Shown here one piece after another: positions 46,401 through 57,798 of a stretch of DNA of 64,000 nucleotides. Under the pieces are notes generated by a model that was not told the origin of the DNA, made no database searches, and saw only the letters and a program-made list of their open reading frames with translations. This DNA comes from Spisula solida (Eukaryota; Mollusca; Bivalvia; Venerida; Mactridae). The DNA is taken from contig OX365947.1 in the NCBI GenBank assembly GCA_947247005.1, positions 7,235,030-7,299,029 on the forward strand. Direction: 5' to 3'. The position numbers were made by a program, and so were the translations under genes. The stretch's first letter is position 1. Every line of letters starts with the position of its first letter.

Positions 46401-49400
46401 AGATAACTGACTTCCCAATCATTTGCTAAATCGAAAGAGATTTTTCTACCATCACATGAAACAGAAGAATCGGCTATAATTACGCCAGTGGCCACTGGCA
46501 TTAAGACAATCAACTGATCACCAAACGACAGATACCAATTAACTTAATACCAGCCTTAAATTAATCCTTATTTGCTCAGGATGCAAGAGGCGCAAATCTC
46601 TTTCAGTAAACTTCATTAACTTTTGAAGAAACTGCCCTAGCCCTATAGCCAATGACTGAAGGATGAAAACTATATACAGGGGATAAATAACAGTCAGAAT
46701 AGAGAGACAATATTATTCACTGAAAGGAATTACAGTCATTGGCACTGATAAACAATGCTTGGCACTGATAAGTTTCATACAAATCTGACCAATAGCTGCT
46801 AAGTACTGAGAAATAGTGCGGGCTAGACTAAGTGAAATAACAAAACATCAAAGAACAATAACTCCCCTTAAAATGGATCCGAAGTCTTCACGCGATCGTC
46901 AGTCTTCATCCTCCATCGTTGTCCAATCAAGACCTGAAAATGCAATAAATAGAGACATGGATTAGAACCTGAATGACAACCGTCTGTTTTCGCATGTTAA
47001 AAAATGACCTAAGATTAACTTTACCTAACTTTTGACTCGGACACACTCAAGGATAAACTTATAATTAACTAGACAAAAAAATGCCCGCAAGCTATATATG
47101 ATTGGACGCCTTTAAAAGAAACATCTCCACTGGTGATAAGCGGAGCTTAATGCTTGGCACTGACAAGTTTAAATTGAAATCGACCGTAGCCTAGTGGTAG
47201 ATGTCCGTTTTGCCGTAGCCTAGTGGTGGGTGAAGTGTCGGTTTCGAGTGGAAACGGTCGATGTGGTTTGCTCAAGTGCCTACAATGCCATATGGTAGTA
47301 CAGCGGCCATTTTTTGACGCGCTTATCCAATTGGCCTATCATCTTTGGTATCAAGATAACTGACTTCCCAATCATTTGCTAAATCGAAAGAGATTTTTCT
47401 ACCATCACATGAAACAGAAGAATCGGCTATAATTACGCCAGTGGCCACTGGCATTAAGACAATCAACTGATCACCAGACGACAGATACCAATTAACTTAA
47501 TACCAGCCTTAAATTAATCCTTATTTGCTCAGGATGCAAGAGGCGCAAATCTCTTTCAGTAAACTTCATTAACTTTTGAAGAAACTGCCCTAGCCCTATA
47601 GCCAATGACTGAAGGATGAAAACTATATACAGGGGATAAATAACAGTCAGAATAGAGAGACAATATTATTCACTGAAAGGAATTACAGTCATTGGCACTG
47701 ATAAACAATGCTTGGCACTGATAAGTTTCATACAAATCTGACCAATAGCTGCTAAGTACTGAGAAATAGTGCGGGCTAGACTAAGTGAAATAACAAAACA
47801 TCAAAGAACAATAACTCCCCTTAAAATGGATCCGAAGTCTTCACGCGATCGTCAGTCTTCATCCTCCATCGTTGTCCAATCAAGACCTGAAAATACAATA
47901 AATAGAGACATGGATTAGAACCTGAATGACAACCGTCTGTTTTCGCATGTTAAAAAATGACCTAAGATTAACTTTACCTAACTTTTGACTCGGACACACT
48001 CAAGGATAAACTTATAATTAACTAGACAAAAAAATGCCCGCAAGCTATATATGATTGGACGCCTTTAAAAGAAACATCTCCACTGGTGATAAGCGGAGCT
48101 TAATGCTTGGCACTGACAAGTTTAAATTGAAATCGACCGTAGCCTAGTGGTAGATGTCCGTTTTGCCGTAGCCTAGTGGTGGGTGAAGTGTCGGTTTCGA
48201 GTGGAAACGGTCGATGTGGTTTGCTCAAGTGCCTACAATGCCATATGGTAGTACAGCGGCCATTTTTTGACGCGCTTATCCAATTGGCCTATCATCTTTG
48301 GTATCAAGATAACTGACTTCCCAATCATTTGCTAAATCGAAAGAGATTTTTCTACCATCACATGAAACAGAAGAATCGGCTATAATTACGCCAGTGGCCA
48401 CTGGCATTAAGACAATCAACTGATCACCAAACGACAGATACCAATTAACTTAATACCAGCCTTAAATTAATCCTTATTTGCTCAGGATGCAAGAGGCGCA
48501 AATCTCTTTCAGTAAACTTCATTAACTTTTGAAGAAACTGCCCTAGCCCTATAGCCAATGACTGAAGGATGAAAACTATATACAGGGGATAAATAACAGT
48601 CAGAATAGAGAGACAATATTATTCACTGAAAGGAATTACAGTCATTGGCACTGATAAACAATGCTTGGCACTGATAAGTTTCATACAAATCTGACCAATA
48701 GCTGCTAAGTACTGAGAAATAGTGCGGGCTAGACTAAGTGAAATAACAAAACATCAAAGAACAATAACTCCCCTTAAAATGGATCCGAAGTCTTCACGCG
48801 ATCGTCAGTCTTCATCCTCCATCGTTGTCCAATCAAGACCTGAAAATGCAATAAATAGAGACATGGATTAGAACCTGAATGACAACCGTCTGTTTTCGCA
48901 TGTTAAAAAATGACCTAAGATTAACTTTACCTAACGTTTGACTCGGACACACTCAAGGATAAACTTATAATTAACTAGACAAAAAAATGCCCGCAAGCTA
49001 TATATGATTGGACGCCTTTAAAAGAAACATCTCCACTGTGATAAGCGGAGCTTAATGCTTGGCACTGACAAGTTTAAATTGAAATCGACCGTAGCCTAGT
49101 GGTAGATGTCCGTTTTGCCGTAGCCTAGTGGTGGGTGAAGTGTCGGTTTCGAGTGGAAACGGTCGATGTGGTTTGCTCAAGTGCCTACAATGCCATATGG
49201 TAGTACAGCGGCCATTTTTTGACGCGCTTATCCAATTGGCCTATCATCTTTGGTATCAAGATAACTGACTTCCCAATCATTTGCTAAATCGAAAGAGATT
49301 TTTCTACCATCACATGAAACAGAAGAATCGGCTATAATTACGCCAGTGGCCACTGGCATTAAGACAATCAACTGATCACCAAACGACAGATACCAATTAA

Positions 49401-52400
49401 CTTAATACCAGCCTTAAATTAATCCTTATTTGCTCAGGATGCAAGAGGCGCAAATCTCTTTCAGTAAACTTCATTAACTTTTGAAGAAACTGCCCTAGCC
49501 CTATAGCCAATGACTGAAGGATGAAAACTATATACAGGGGATAAATAACAGTCAGAATAGAGAGACAATATTATTCACTGAAAGGAATTACAGTCATTGG
49601 CACTGATAAACAATGCTTGGCACTGATAAGTTTCATACAAATCTGACCAATAGCTGCTAAGTACTGAGAAATAGTGCGGGCTAGACTAAGTGAAATAACA
49701 AAACATCAAAGAACAATAACTCCCCTTAAAATGGATCCGAAGTCTTCACGCGATCGTCAGTCTTCATCCTCCATCGTTGTCCAATCAAGACCTGAAAATG
49801 CAATAAATAGAGACATGGATTAGAACCTGAATGACAACCGTCTGTTTTCGCATGTTAAAAAATGACCTAAGATTAACTTTACCTAACTTTTGACTCGGAC
49901 ACACTCAAGGATAAACTTATAATTAACTAGACAAAAAAATGCCCGCAAGCTATATATGATTGGACGCCTTTAAAAGAAACATCTCCACTGGTGATAAGCG
50001 GAGCTTAATGCTTGGCACTGACAAGTTTAAATTGAAATCGACCGTAGCCTAGTGGTAGATGTCCGTTTTGCCGTAGCCTACTGGTGGGTGAAGTGTCGGT
50101 TTCGAGTGGAAACGGTCGATGTGGTTTGCTCAAGTGCCTACAATGCCATATGGTAGTACAGCGGCCATTTTTTGACGCGCTTATCCAATTGGCCTATCAT
50201 CTTTGGTATCAAGATAACTGACTTCCCAATCATTTGCTAAATCGAAAGAGATTTTTCTACCATCACATGAAACAGAAGAATCGGCTATAATTACGCCAGT
50301 GGCCACTGGCATTAAGACAATCAACTGATCACCAAACGACAGATACCAATTAACTTAATACCAGCCTTAAATTAATCCTTATTTGCTCAGGATGCAAGAG
50401 GCGCAAATCTCTTTCAGTAAACTTCATTAACTTTTGAAGAAACTGCCCTAGCCCTATAGCCAATGACTGAAGGATGAAAACTATATACAGGGGATAAATA
50501 ACAGTCAGAATAGAGAGACAATATTATTCACTGAAAGGAATTACAGTCATTGGCACTGATAAACAATGCTTGGCACTGATAAGTTTCATACAAATCTGAC
50601 CAATAGCTGCTAAGTACTGAGAAATAGTGCGGGCTAGACTAAGTGAAATAACAAAACATCAAAGAACAATAACTCCCCTTAAAATGGATCCGAAGTCTTC
50701 ACGCGATCGTCAGTCTTCATCCTCCATCGTTGTCCAATCAAGACCTGAAAATGCAATAAATAGAGACATGGATTAGAACCTGAATGACAACCGTCTGTTT
50801 TCGCATGTTAAAAAATGACCTAAGATTAACTTTACCTAACTTTTGACTCGGACACACTCAAGGATAAACTTATAATTAACTAGACAAAAAAATGCCCGCA
50901 AGCTATATATGATTGGACGCCTTTAAAAGAAACATCTCCACTGGTGATAAGCGGAGCTTAATGCTTGGCACTGACAAGTTTAAATTGAAATCGACCGTAG
51001 CCTAGTGGTAGATGTCCGTTTTGCCGTAGCCTAGTGGTGGGTGAAGTGTCGGTTTCGAGTGGAAACGGTCGATGTGGTTTGCTCAAGTGCCAACAATGCC
51101 ATATGGTAGTACAGCGGCCATTTTTTGACGCGCTTATCCAATTGGCCTATCATCTTTGGTATCAAGATAACTGACTTCCCAATCATTTGCTAAATCGAAA
51201 GAGATTTTTCTACCATCACATGAAACAGAAGAATCGGCTATAATTACGCCAGTGGCCACTGGCATTAAGACAATCAACTGATCACCAAACGACAGATACC
51301 AATTAACTTAATACCAGCCTTAAATTAATCCTTATTTGCTCAGGATGCAAGAGGCGCAAATCTCTTTCAGTAAACTTCATTAACTTTTGAAGAAACTGCC
51401 CTAGCCCTATAGCCAATGACTGAAGGATGAAAACTATATACAGGGGATAAATAACAGTCAGAATAGAGAGACAATATTATTCACTGAAAGGAATTACAGT
51501 CATTGGCACTGATAAACAATGCTTGGCACTGATAAGTTTCATACAAATCTGACCAATAGCTGCTAAGTACTGAGAAATAGTGCGGGCTAGACTAAGTGAA
51601 ATAACAAAACATCAAAGAACAATAACTCCCCTTAAAATGGATCCGAAGTCTTCACGCGATCGTCAGTCTTCATCCTCCATCGTTGTCCAATCAAGACCTG
51701 AAAATGCAATAAATAGAGACATGGATTAGAACCTGAATGACAACCGTCTGTTTTCGCATGTTAAAAGATGACCTAAGATTAACTTTACCTAACTTTTGAC
51801 TCGGACACACTCAAGGATAAACTTATAATTAACTAGACAAAAAAATGCCCGCAAGCTATATATGATTGGACGCCTTTAAAAGAAACATCTCCACTGGTGA
51901 TAAGCGGAGCTTAATGCTTGGCACTGACAAGTTTAAATTGAAATCGACCGTAGCCTAGTGGTAGATGTCCGTTTTGCCGTAGCCTAGTGGTGGGTGAAGT
52001 GTCGGTTTCGAGTGGAAACGGTCGATGTGGTTTGCTCAAGTGCCTACAATGCCATATGGTAGTACAGCGGCCATTTTTTGACGCGCTTATCCAATTGGCC
52101 TATCATCTTTGGTATCAAGATAACTGACTTCCCAATCATTTGCTAAATCGAAAGAGATTTTTCTACCATCACATGAAACAGAAGAATCGGCTATAATTAC
52201 GCCAGTGGCCACTGGCATTAAGACAATCAACTGATCACCAAACGACAGATACCAATTAACTTAATACCAGCCTTAAATTAATCCTTATTTGCTCAGGATG
52301 CAAGAGGCGCAAATCTCTTTCAGTAAACTTCATTAACTTTTGAAGAAACTGCCCTAGCCCTATAGCCAATGACTGAAGGATGAAAACTATATACAGGGGA

Positions 52401-54340
52401 TAAATAACAGTCAGAATAGAGAGACAATATTATTCACTGAAAGGAATTACAGTCATTGGCACTGATAAACAATGCTTGGCACTGATAAGTTTCATACAAA
52501 TCTGACCAATAGCTGCTAAGTACTGAGAAATAGTGCGGGCTAGACTAAGTGAAATAACAAAACATCAAAGAACAATAACTCCCCTTAAAATGGATCCGAA
52601 GTCTTCACGCGATCGTCAGTCTTCATCCTCCATCGTTGTCCAATCAAGACCTGAAAATGCAATAAATAGAGACATGGATTAGAACCTGAATGACAACCGT
52701 CTGTTTTCGCATGTTAAAAAATGACCTAAGATTAACTTTACCTAACGTTTGACTCGGACACACTCAAGGATAAACTTATAATTAACTAGACAAAAAAATG
52801 CCCGCAAGCTATATATGATTGGACGCCTTTAAAAGAAACATCTCCACTGGTGATAAGCGGAGCTTAATGCTTGGCACTGACAAGTTTAAATTGAAATCGA
52901 CCGTAGCCTAGTGGTAGATGTCCGTTTTGCCGTAGCCTAGTGGTGGGTGAAGTGTCGGTTTCGAGTGGAAACGGTCGATGTGGTTTGCTCAAGTGCCTAC
53001 AATGCCATATGGTAGTACAGCGGCCATTTTTTGACGCGCTTATCCAATTGGCCTATCATCTTTGGTATCAAGATAACTGACTTCCCAATCATTTGCTAAA
53101 TCGAAAGAGATTTTTCTACCATCACATGAAACAGAAGAATCGGCTATAATTACGCCAGTGGCCACTGGCATTAAGACAATCAACTGATCACCAAACGACA
53201 GATACCAATTAACTTAATACCAGCCTTAAATTAATCCTTATTTGCTCAGGATGCAAGAGGCGCAAATCTCTTTCAGTAAACTTCATTAACTTTTGAAGAA
53301 ACTGCCCTAGCCCTATAGCCAATGACTGAAGGATGAAAACTATATACAGGGGATAAATAACAGTCAGAATAGAGAGACAATATTATTCACTGAAAGGAAT
53401 TACAGTCATTGGCACTGATAAACAATGCTTGGCACTGATAAGTTTCATACAAATCTGACCAATAGCTGCTAAGTACTGAGAAATAGTGCGGGCTAGACTA
53501 AGTGAAATAACAAAACATCAAAGAACAATAACTCCCCTTAAAATGGATCCGAAGTCTTCACGCGATCGTCAGTCTTCATCCTCCATCGTTGTCCAATCAA
53601 GACCTGAAAATGCAATAAATAGAGACATGGATTAGAACCTGAATGACAACCGTCTGTTTTCGGATGTTAAAAAATGACCTAAGATTAACTTTACCTAACT
53701 TTTGACTCAGACACACTCAAGGATAAACTTATAATTAACTAGACAAAAAAATGCCCGCAAGCTATATATGATTGGACGCCTTTAAAAGAAACATCTCCAC
53801 TGGTGATAAGCGGAGCTTAATGCTTGGCACTGACAAGTTTAAATTGAAATCGACCGTAGCCTAGTGGTAGATGTCCGTTTTGCCGTAGCCTAGTGGTGGG
53901 TGAAGTGTCGGTTTCGAGTGGAAACGGTCGATGTGGTTTGCTCAAGTGCCTACAATGCCATATGGTAGTACAGCGGCCATTTTTTGACGCGCTTATCCAA
54001 TTGGCCTATCATCTTTGGTATCAAGATAACTGACTTCCCAATCATTTGCTAAATCGAAAGAGATTTTTCTACCATCACATGAAACAGAAGAATCGGCTAT
54101 AATTACGCCAGTGGCCACTGGCATTAAGACAATCAACTGATCACCAAACGACAGATACCAATTAACTTAATACCAGCCTTAAATTAATCCTTATTTGCTC
54201 AGGATGCAAGAGAAACTGCAAGAAACTGCCCTAGCCCTATAGCCAATGACTGAAGGATGAAAACCATATACAGGGGATAAATAACAGTCTGAATAGAGGG
54301 ATAATATTATTCACTGAAAGGAATTACAGTCATTGGAAGA

Positions 54341-54787
54341 TAAAAGGCTTTGCTTGAATGGACAATTGTAGGCAAAAATAATTAACATTGGAAGATATTA
54401 ATTACTTCGTAAATCTACATGTTTAAATCATATATTTGAAGTCCATTATGAAAGTTCAATTGTAACTTATGTCAAATGTATCTATTGTTTAGTTTAACCT
54501 TGACTCATGTAAACATCAGGGTGCCACCATTTTGAAATGTCATCATGTGATTTTGACGTCAAATTTCTCGGTATTAAGTCATTTACGATAAGGATAAGGA
54601 CCTTTTATGCTTGACGCGGCTCAAATAGTCTTGTTTCTATAATATTTTTGTGAAATACACAAATCAGTAAAATTCAAACAACATTCTAAAAACTGACATT
54701 TTAAGCAGCTCCAACGTGGGAATTACATTTTAAATTTACCTGGCGAACCTTCTTCATCAGGCTGTCCACAATAAAACAGGTAGACAA
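54341..54787. other. Right flank of the array, no gene
   Basis: Unique-looking A/T-rich sequence after the last degenerate unit. A TGACGTCA-like word (ttttgacgtcaaat) lies near 54552. Nothing else recognised. Confidence 0.4.
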
Positions 54788-54902
54788 TCAGGAAAAAATG
54801 AACAGTTGTCCATCAAATCGATCTTCAGTTGCACCACAATTACCAGTAACGTCTATAGCTCTACTAGGGACACTCAGCACCAGGTAACCAGACTTGGTGG
54901 AC
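54788..54902 (-). pseudogene. Exon-like coding segment, probable C-terminal exon
   Basis: After acceptor ctatattacag, minus-strand frame STKSGYLVLSVPSRAIDV, then TGNCGATEDRFDGQLFIFS and a stop at 54788-54790. Composition is coding-like over 37 residues. The family is not recognised; a beta-rich extracellular domain end (G-x-C-G) is only an impression. Its phase does not fit the exon at 55957-56095 directly, so an intermediate exon would be needed. Confidence 0.4.
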
Positions 54903-54989
54903 CTGTAATATAGCATAGTAACACACAATCATAACATGACCATGATTTGCTAAAATTTCAATTCTAACACGATCTGCGGATTAATTCAT

Positions 54990-55460
54990 ATATACATAGA
55001 GCAAACTAGGGCATGTATTATTACCCCCATAAAACATACCCATCAAATTGGCTGTTACTATTTATGCCCCGTATCACGCGACATATTTATGAATGAATGA
55101 ACGTTAACTTTATAGATGACAAGGCAAGTTGCACGAGTATCCAGTGTTACAGCTATGACGCATCTATTTTTAGAAACTCCAACATAATCTCAAAACTAAG
55201 TTTCATAAAAACTTCTGATAATCAATTCATTTATATTTTTCATTTCATGAAAAAGATACCCTATACTCGTGTTATTAAAATTGTTTCAATGTTTAAAATG
55301 TGTTTTTTCCTTCAGGAAATTAAAAAGGTCTTTTTCATTAACGAGGGAGGTAATTGTACCAGCTAATAAGCCACTCAATTTCAGCATGGAATTATGTTCA
55401 ATGTCAAATGGGTGAAAATGGAATGCACACAGTTAAATAGTATGGGATATTATCGTGTTC
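54990..55460. other. Non-coding; an 89-codon frame without support
   Basis: The plus frame 55097-55366 begins MNVNFIDDKAS and has no recognised motif, no homologous copy in the window and A/T-driven composition. Left uncalled as a gene. Confidence 0.35.
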
Positions 55461-55461
55461 A

Positions 55462-55623
55462 GAATCGAAATAAAAACTCTGTTCTTGTATTTTGTGGGTG
55501 AATAAAACACGGGCACTCGTTCAGATGCGGAAAATTAAATCACATTTAATTTTTCCGCATCCAAACTCCTGTCTGTGTTTTATTCACCGACAAAAAACGC
55601 AAACAGATTTTTATTTCTTAACC
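55462..55623. repeat. Imperfect fold-back (inverted repeat) of about 80-bp arms
   Basis: GGTGAATAAAACAC (55497-55510) pairs with GTGTTTTATTCACC (55575-55588); GATGCGGAAAA and TTAAAT pair across a 3-base centre at 55541-55543; outer arms gaaataaaaactctgtt and aacagatttttatttctt also pair. Probably a fold-back MITE; as RNA it would form a long hairpin. Confidence 0.65.
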
Positions 55624-55845
55624 AAAACAAGTCATTATTATTTTGTTCGTTTTAAAAAATCAATATTTAAATTAAATATTTGCTGTTGAGTGTAAGGCTT
55701 GGATTATTTTGATGACATATAAATCATGTTCACACTAAACTATGGAAACCTTTGCAGTCTAGAACTGAAGATCAATAGACAACCAGTACTAAGTAATTAT
55801 TTTGCTATCATTTACTGAAGTCAATATCTAAGTAAAACATAACCT

Positions 55846-55905
55846 GTCTAGTATGGTGATAATCCAGCACTCTACCAACTGAGCTACCAGGGCTGGCTAT
55901 TAGCA
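55846..55905 (-). repeat. tRNA-like 5' half
   Basis: On the minus strand CCCTGGTAGCTCAGTTGG followed by TAGAGTGCTGGATTATCAC is an excellent tRNA A-box and D-arm, but the B box is missing. A truncated SINE head or tRNA pseudogene. Confidence 0.5.
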
Positions 55906-55956
55906 CATTAGAAAAACAGGCATGATTAAACAATATAAACAGACACAACGACTCAC

Positions 55957-56095
55957 CATTTTCTCTCTGTCTCCTCTCATTGTGAAGTGTAGCGCACAGG
56001 GTTGACCACATTGATCAGGAAACTCGTCCATTACTGGGACACCAACTATATATATAGTTCCATGAAACCTTGAGGTTCTGTTTCACCTGGATAAC
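55957..56095 (-). pseudogene. Exon-like coding segment with a TA-run frameshift
   Basis: Between acceptor ttttacag and donor ATG|GTGAGT on the minus strand. One frame reads YPGETEPQGFMELYI; a second reads VGVPVMDEFPDQCG then QPCALHFTMRGDREKM. They meet in a TATATATATA run, where a 2-nt difference would join them, so either the gene is broken there or the assembly or allele has a slipped TA. Not assigned to a family. The intron beyond (56140-56200) resembles 25540-25640 and 23640-23720. Confidence 0.45.
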
Positions 56096-56599
56096 CTGTA
56101 AAACATATTAAGCATTTAAAACCATATATATCTTTACTAAGCGGCTACTATTAATATTATCATTTGTATATTTGAACAATCAGTTCCAATGCAAGTAAAG
56201 GGTAGAGCCGTAACTAAGTTTTGGAACTTGTGGCTGGACCCTTTTACACAGGGTTCGCAAAAACTTTAAAATCCTGTCAGTCTTTCGAAATTTTGTCAGT
56301 CCGAATGAACATTTGTCAGTCCAAAAAAATGAAAACAGGTGTATAGAAAATGCACGTTCTTTTTTAATTGCTTAATTCAGAGATAAATACTTTAGAAATG
56401 TAAGCTTAAAACACAGTTAATAAGTGATTTCTAATAGGCCTAATTAGATTGTTAACCTTTTTACAATGAGCTCATTCAGTCCATTCAATGAGCATATATC
56501 AGACAGAACTTTCTGGCAAGAGAAATGTTATTTCATTTCATTTAATCATTTTACCATTAAATATCAAACATCTTTAATATTAATCATGTTTTCATGTTA

Positions 56600-57238
56600 T
56601 AAAGCCCCGTCACAAATACTGAACTCAACTCGACTGAAAAACTAAACTCAAAAACTCAACTCCACTCAAAAACTCCACTCAACTTGACTCAAAACCTCAA
56701 CTCAACTCAAAACCTCAACTCAACTCAAAAACTTGACTCAAAACCTGAACTGAACTCGACTTAAAAACTCAACTCAAAAACTAATCTCCACTCAAAAACT
56801 CAACTCAACTTGCTTAAAAATCTGAACTCATCTCAAAAACTGAACTCAACTCCACTCAAAAACTCAACTCAATTCGACTCAAAAATTCAACTCAACTCGA
56901 CTAAAAAACTCAACTCAACTCAAAAACTCAACTCCACTCAAAAACTCAACTCAATAACTCAATTTGACTCAAAAACACAACTCAACTCAATAACTCAACT
57001 CAAATCAACTCAACTCGACAACTCAATTCAAAAACTTAACTCCACTCAAAAACTGAACTCAACTCGACTCAAAAACTCAACTCAACTTAAAAACTGAACT
57101 CAACTCCACTAAAAAACTCAACTCAACTCAAAAACTCAACTCAACTAAAAAAAACTCAATTCAAAAACTCAAATCAACTCGACTCAAAAACTCAAACTAA
57201 AAAATCAACTCATCTCAACCAAACCAAATTAAATCAGG

Positions 57239-57268
<30 letters not shown>
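56600..57268 (+). repeat. ACTCAACTCAAAA-type simple array and TCAA run
   Basis: 56620-57235 is made of permutations of actcaact, cgactc and aaaa words without a fixed period; 57239-57268 is a regular (TCAA)n. The 95-codon frame in it is low-complexity Lys/Leu/Asn/Ser/Thr and not a gene. Confidence 0.9.
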
Positions 57269-57270
<2 letters not shown>

Positions 57271-57477
57271 AGCCATGGTTACAGATATGATAAAAATATC
57301 ATTCAATTTGTCTTTTTGGTAAAATACAAGGACACTTTCACGGAAATTAGACATGGTAGCAAAAATGACATTTAGTAGCTATGTCCCTTAATAATTTTCA
57401 TTTTAAAATTCCTTTGAGACAACCCCTCCGTTTTATATCACTTATCCACTCTCCAAGTCCACATAGGTTGTTCTGTA

Positions 57478-57798
57478 TACATATCTAATAGAAATAATCA
57501 AACAAAGCAACAAAGAGCAATAACTTCCCTTAAACTTGATCCGAAATCTTCACCACGGTTCATCTCCATTTTAGCCCTCTATCTTCGTAGACGTCATGTC
57601 GTCAATAGCTTTAAATGCAATAGAGACATGAATTAAAACCTAAATGATAACAGTCTGTTTGTGCATGTTAAAAAATGCCCTACAGTAAACTTTTCCCTAA
57701 CTTCTGTCTGAACACACTGCAAGACCCACCACTTGATCCAGCAGTGCAATGAAGGACAAACGTTTCATTAACTAGATCAAATGCCTGCAAGCTATATA
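57478..57798 (+). repeat. Diverged copy of part of the macrosatellite unit, right side
   Basis: Matches the unit from acaaagaacaataactccc, through gatccgaa(a/g)tcttcac, gcaataaatagagacatg, ctgtttt(c/g)gcatgttaaa, to aactagacaaa...atgcc(c/t)gcaagctatata. Homology ends at tatatatgattg, where a gagccgcgatctgagaaaag word typical of a mollusc transposon end begins. About 80% similar by eye; single copy. Confidence 0.75.

Larger units (their letters stand above)
26872..54340 (+). repeat. Macrosatellite: head-to-tail array of 953-954 bp units, about 28.6 copies
   Basis: The word ccgcaagctatatatgattg occurs at 27131, 28085, 29038, 29991, 30944, 31898, 32851, 33804, 34757, 35710, 36663, 37617, 38570, 39524, 40477, 41431, 42385, 43338, 44292, 45179, 46132, 47085, 48038, 48991, 49943, 50896, 51849, 52802 and 53755: 28 periods, nearly all 953 or 954. 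Units differ by only a few bases by eye. The left edge (26872-27000) is a visibly diverged partial unit; the right edge (54210-54340) is degenerate with a deletion. One unit has a 65-bp deletion at about 44603. No unit has an open frame of 60 codons or more. Each has a tRNA-like module, a 16-bp palindrome, one BamHI site, and the acceptor-like complement of ctgaaaatgcaat. Confidence 0.97.

Noticed and set aside
26872..54340. CRISPR array or rDNA/histone/tRNA gene cluster as the explanation of the large array
   Set aside because: Repeats are about 953 bp, contiguous and without variable spacers; there is no rRNA-like or histone-coding sequence, and the tRNA-like module is too degenerate for a standard tRNA gene.
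55097..55366. 89-codon plus frame as a gene
   Set aside because: No motif, no splice context and no supporting copy; composition is that of surrounding A/T-rich DNA.
54788..56095. Direct splicing of exon-like segment 55957-56095 to 54788-54902
   Set aside because: The phases disagree (0 against 2), so they were not joined into one gene model.
56810..57097. 95-codon plus-strand frame
   Set aside because: Lies wholly in the ACTCA-type simple array and encodes only low-complexity KLNSTQ repeats.
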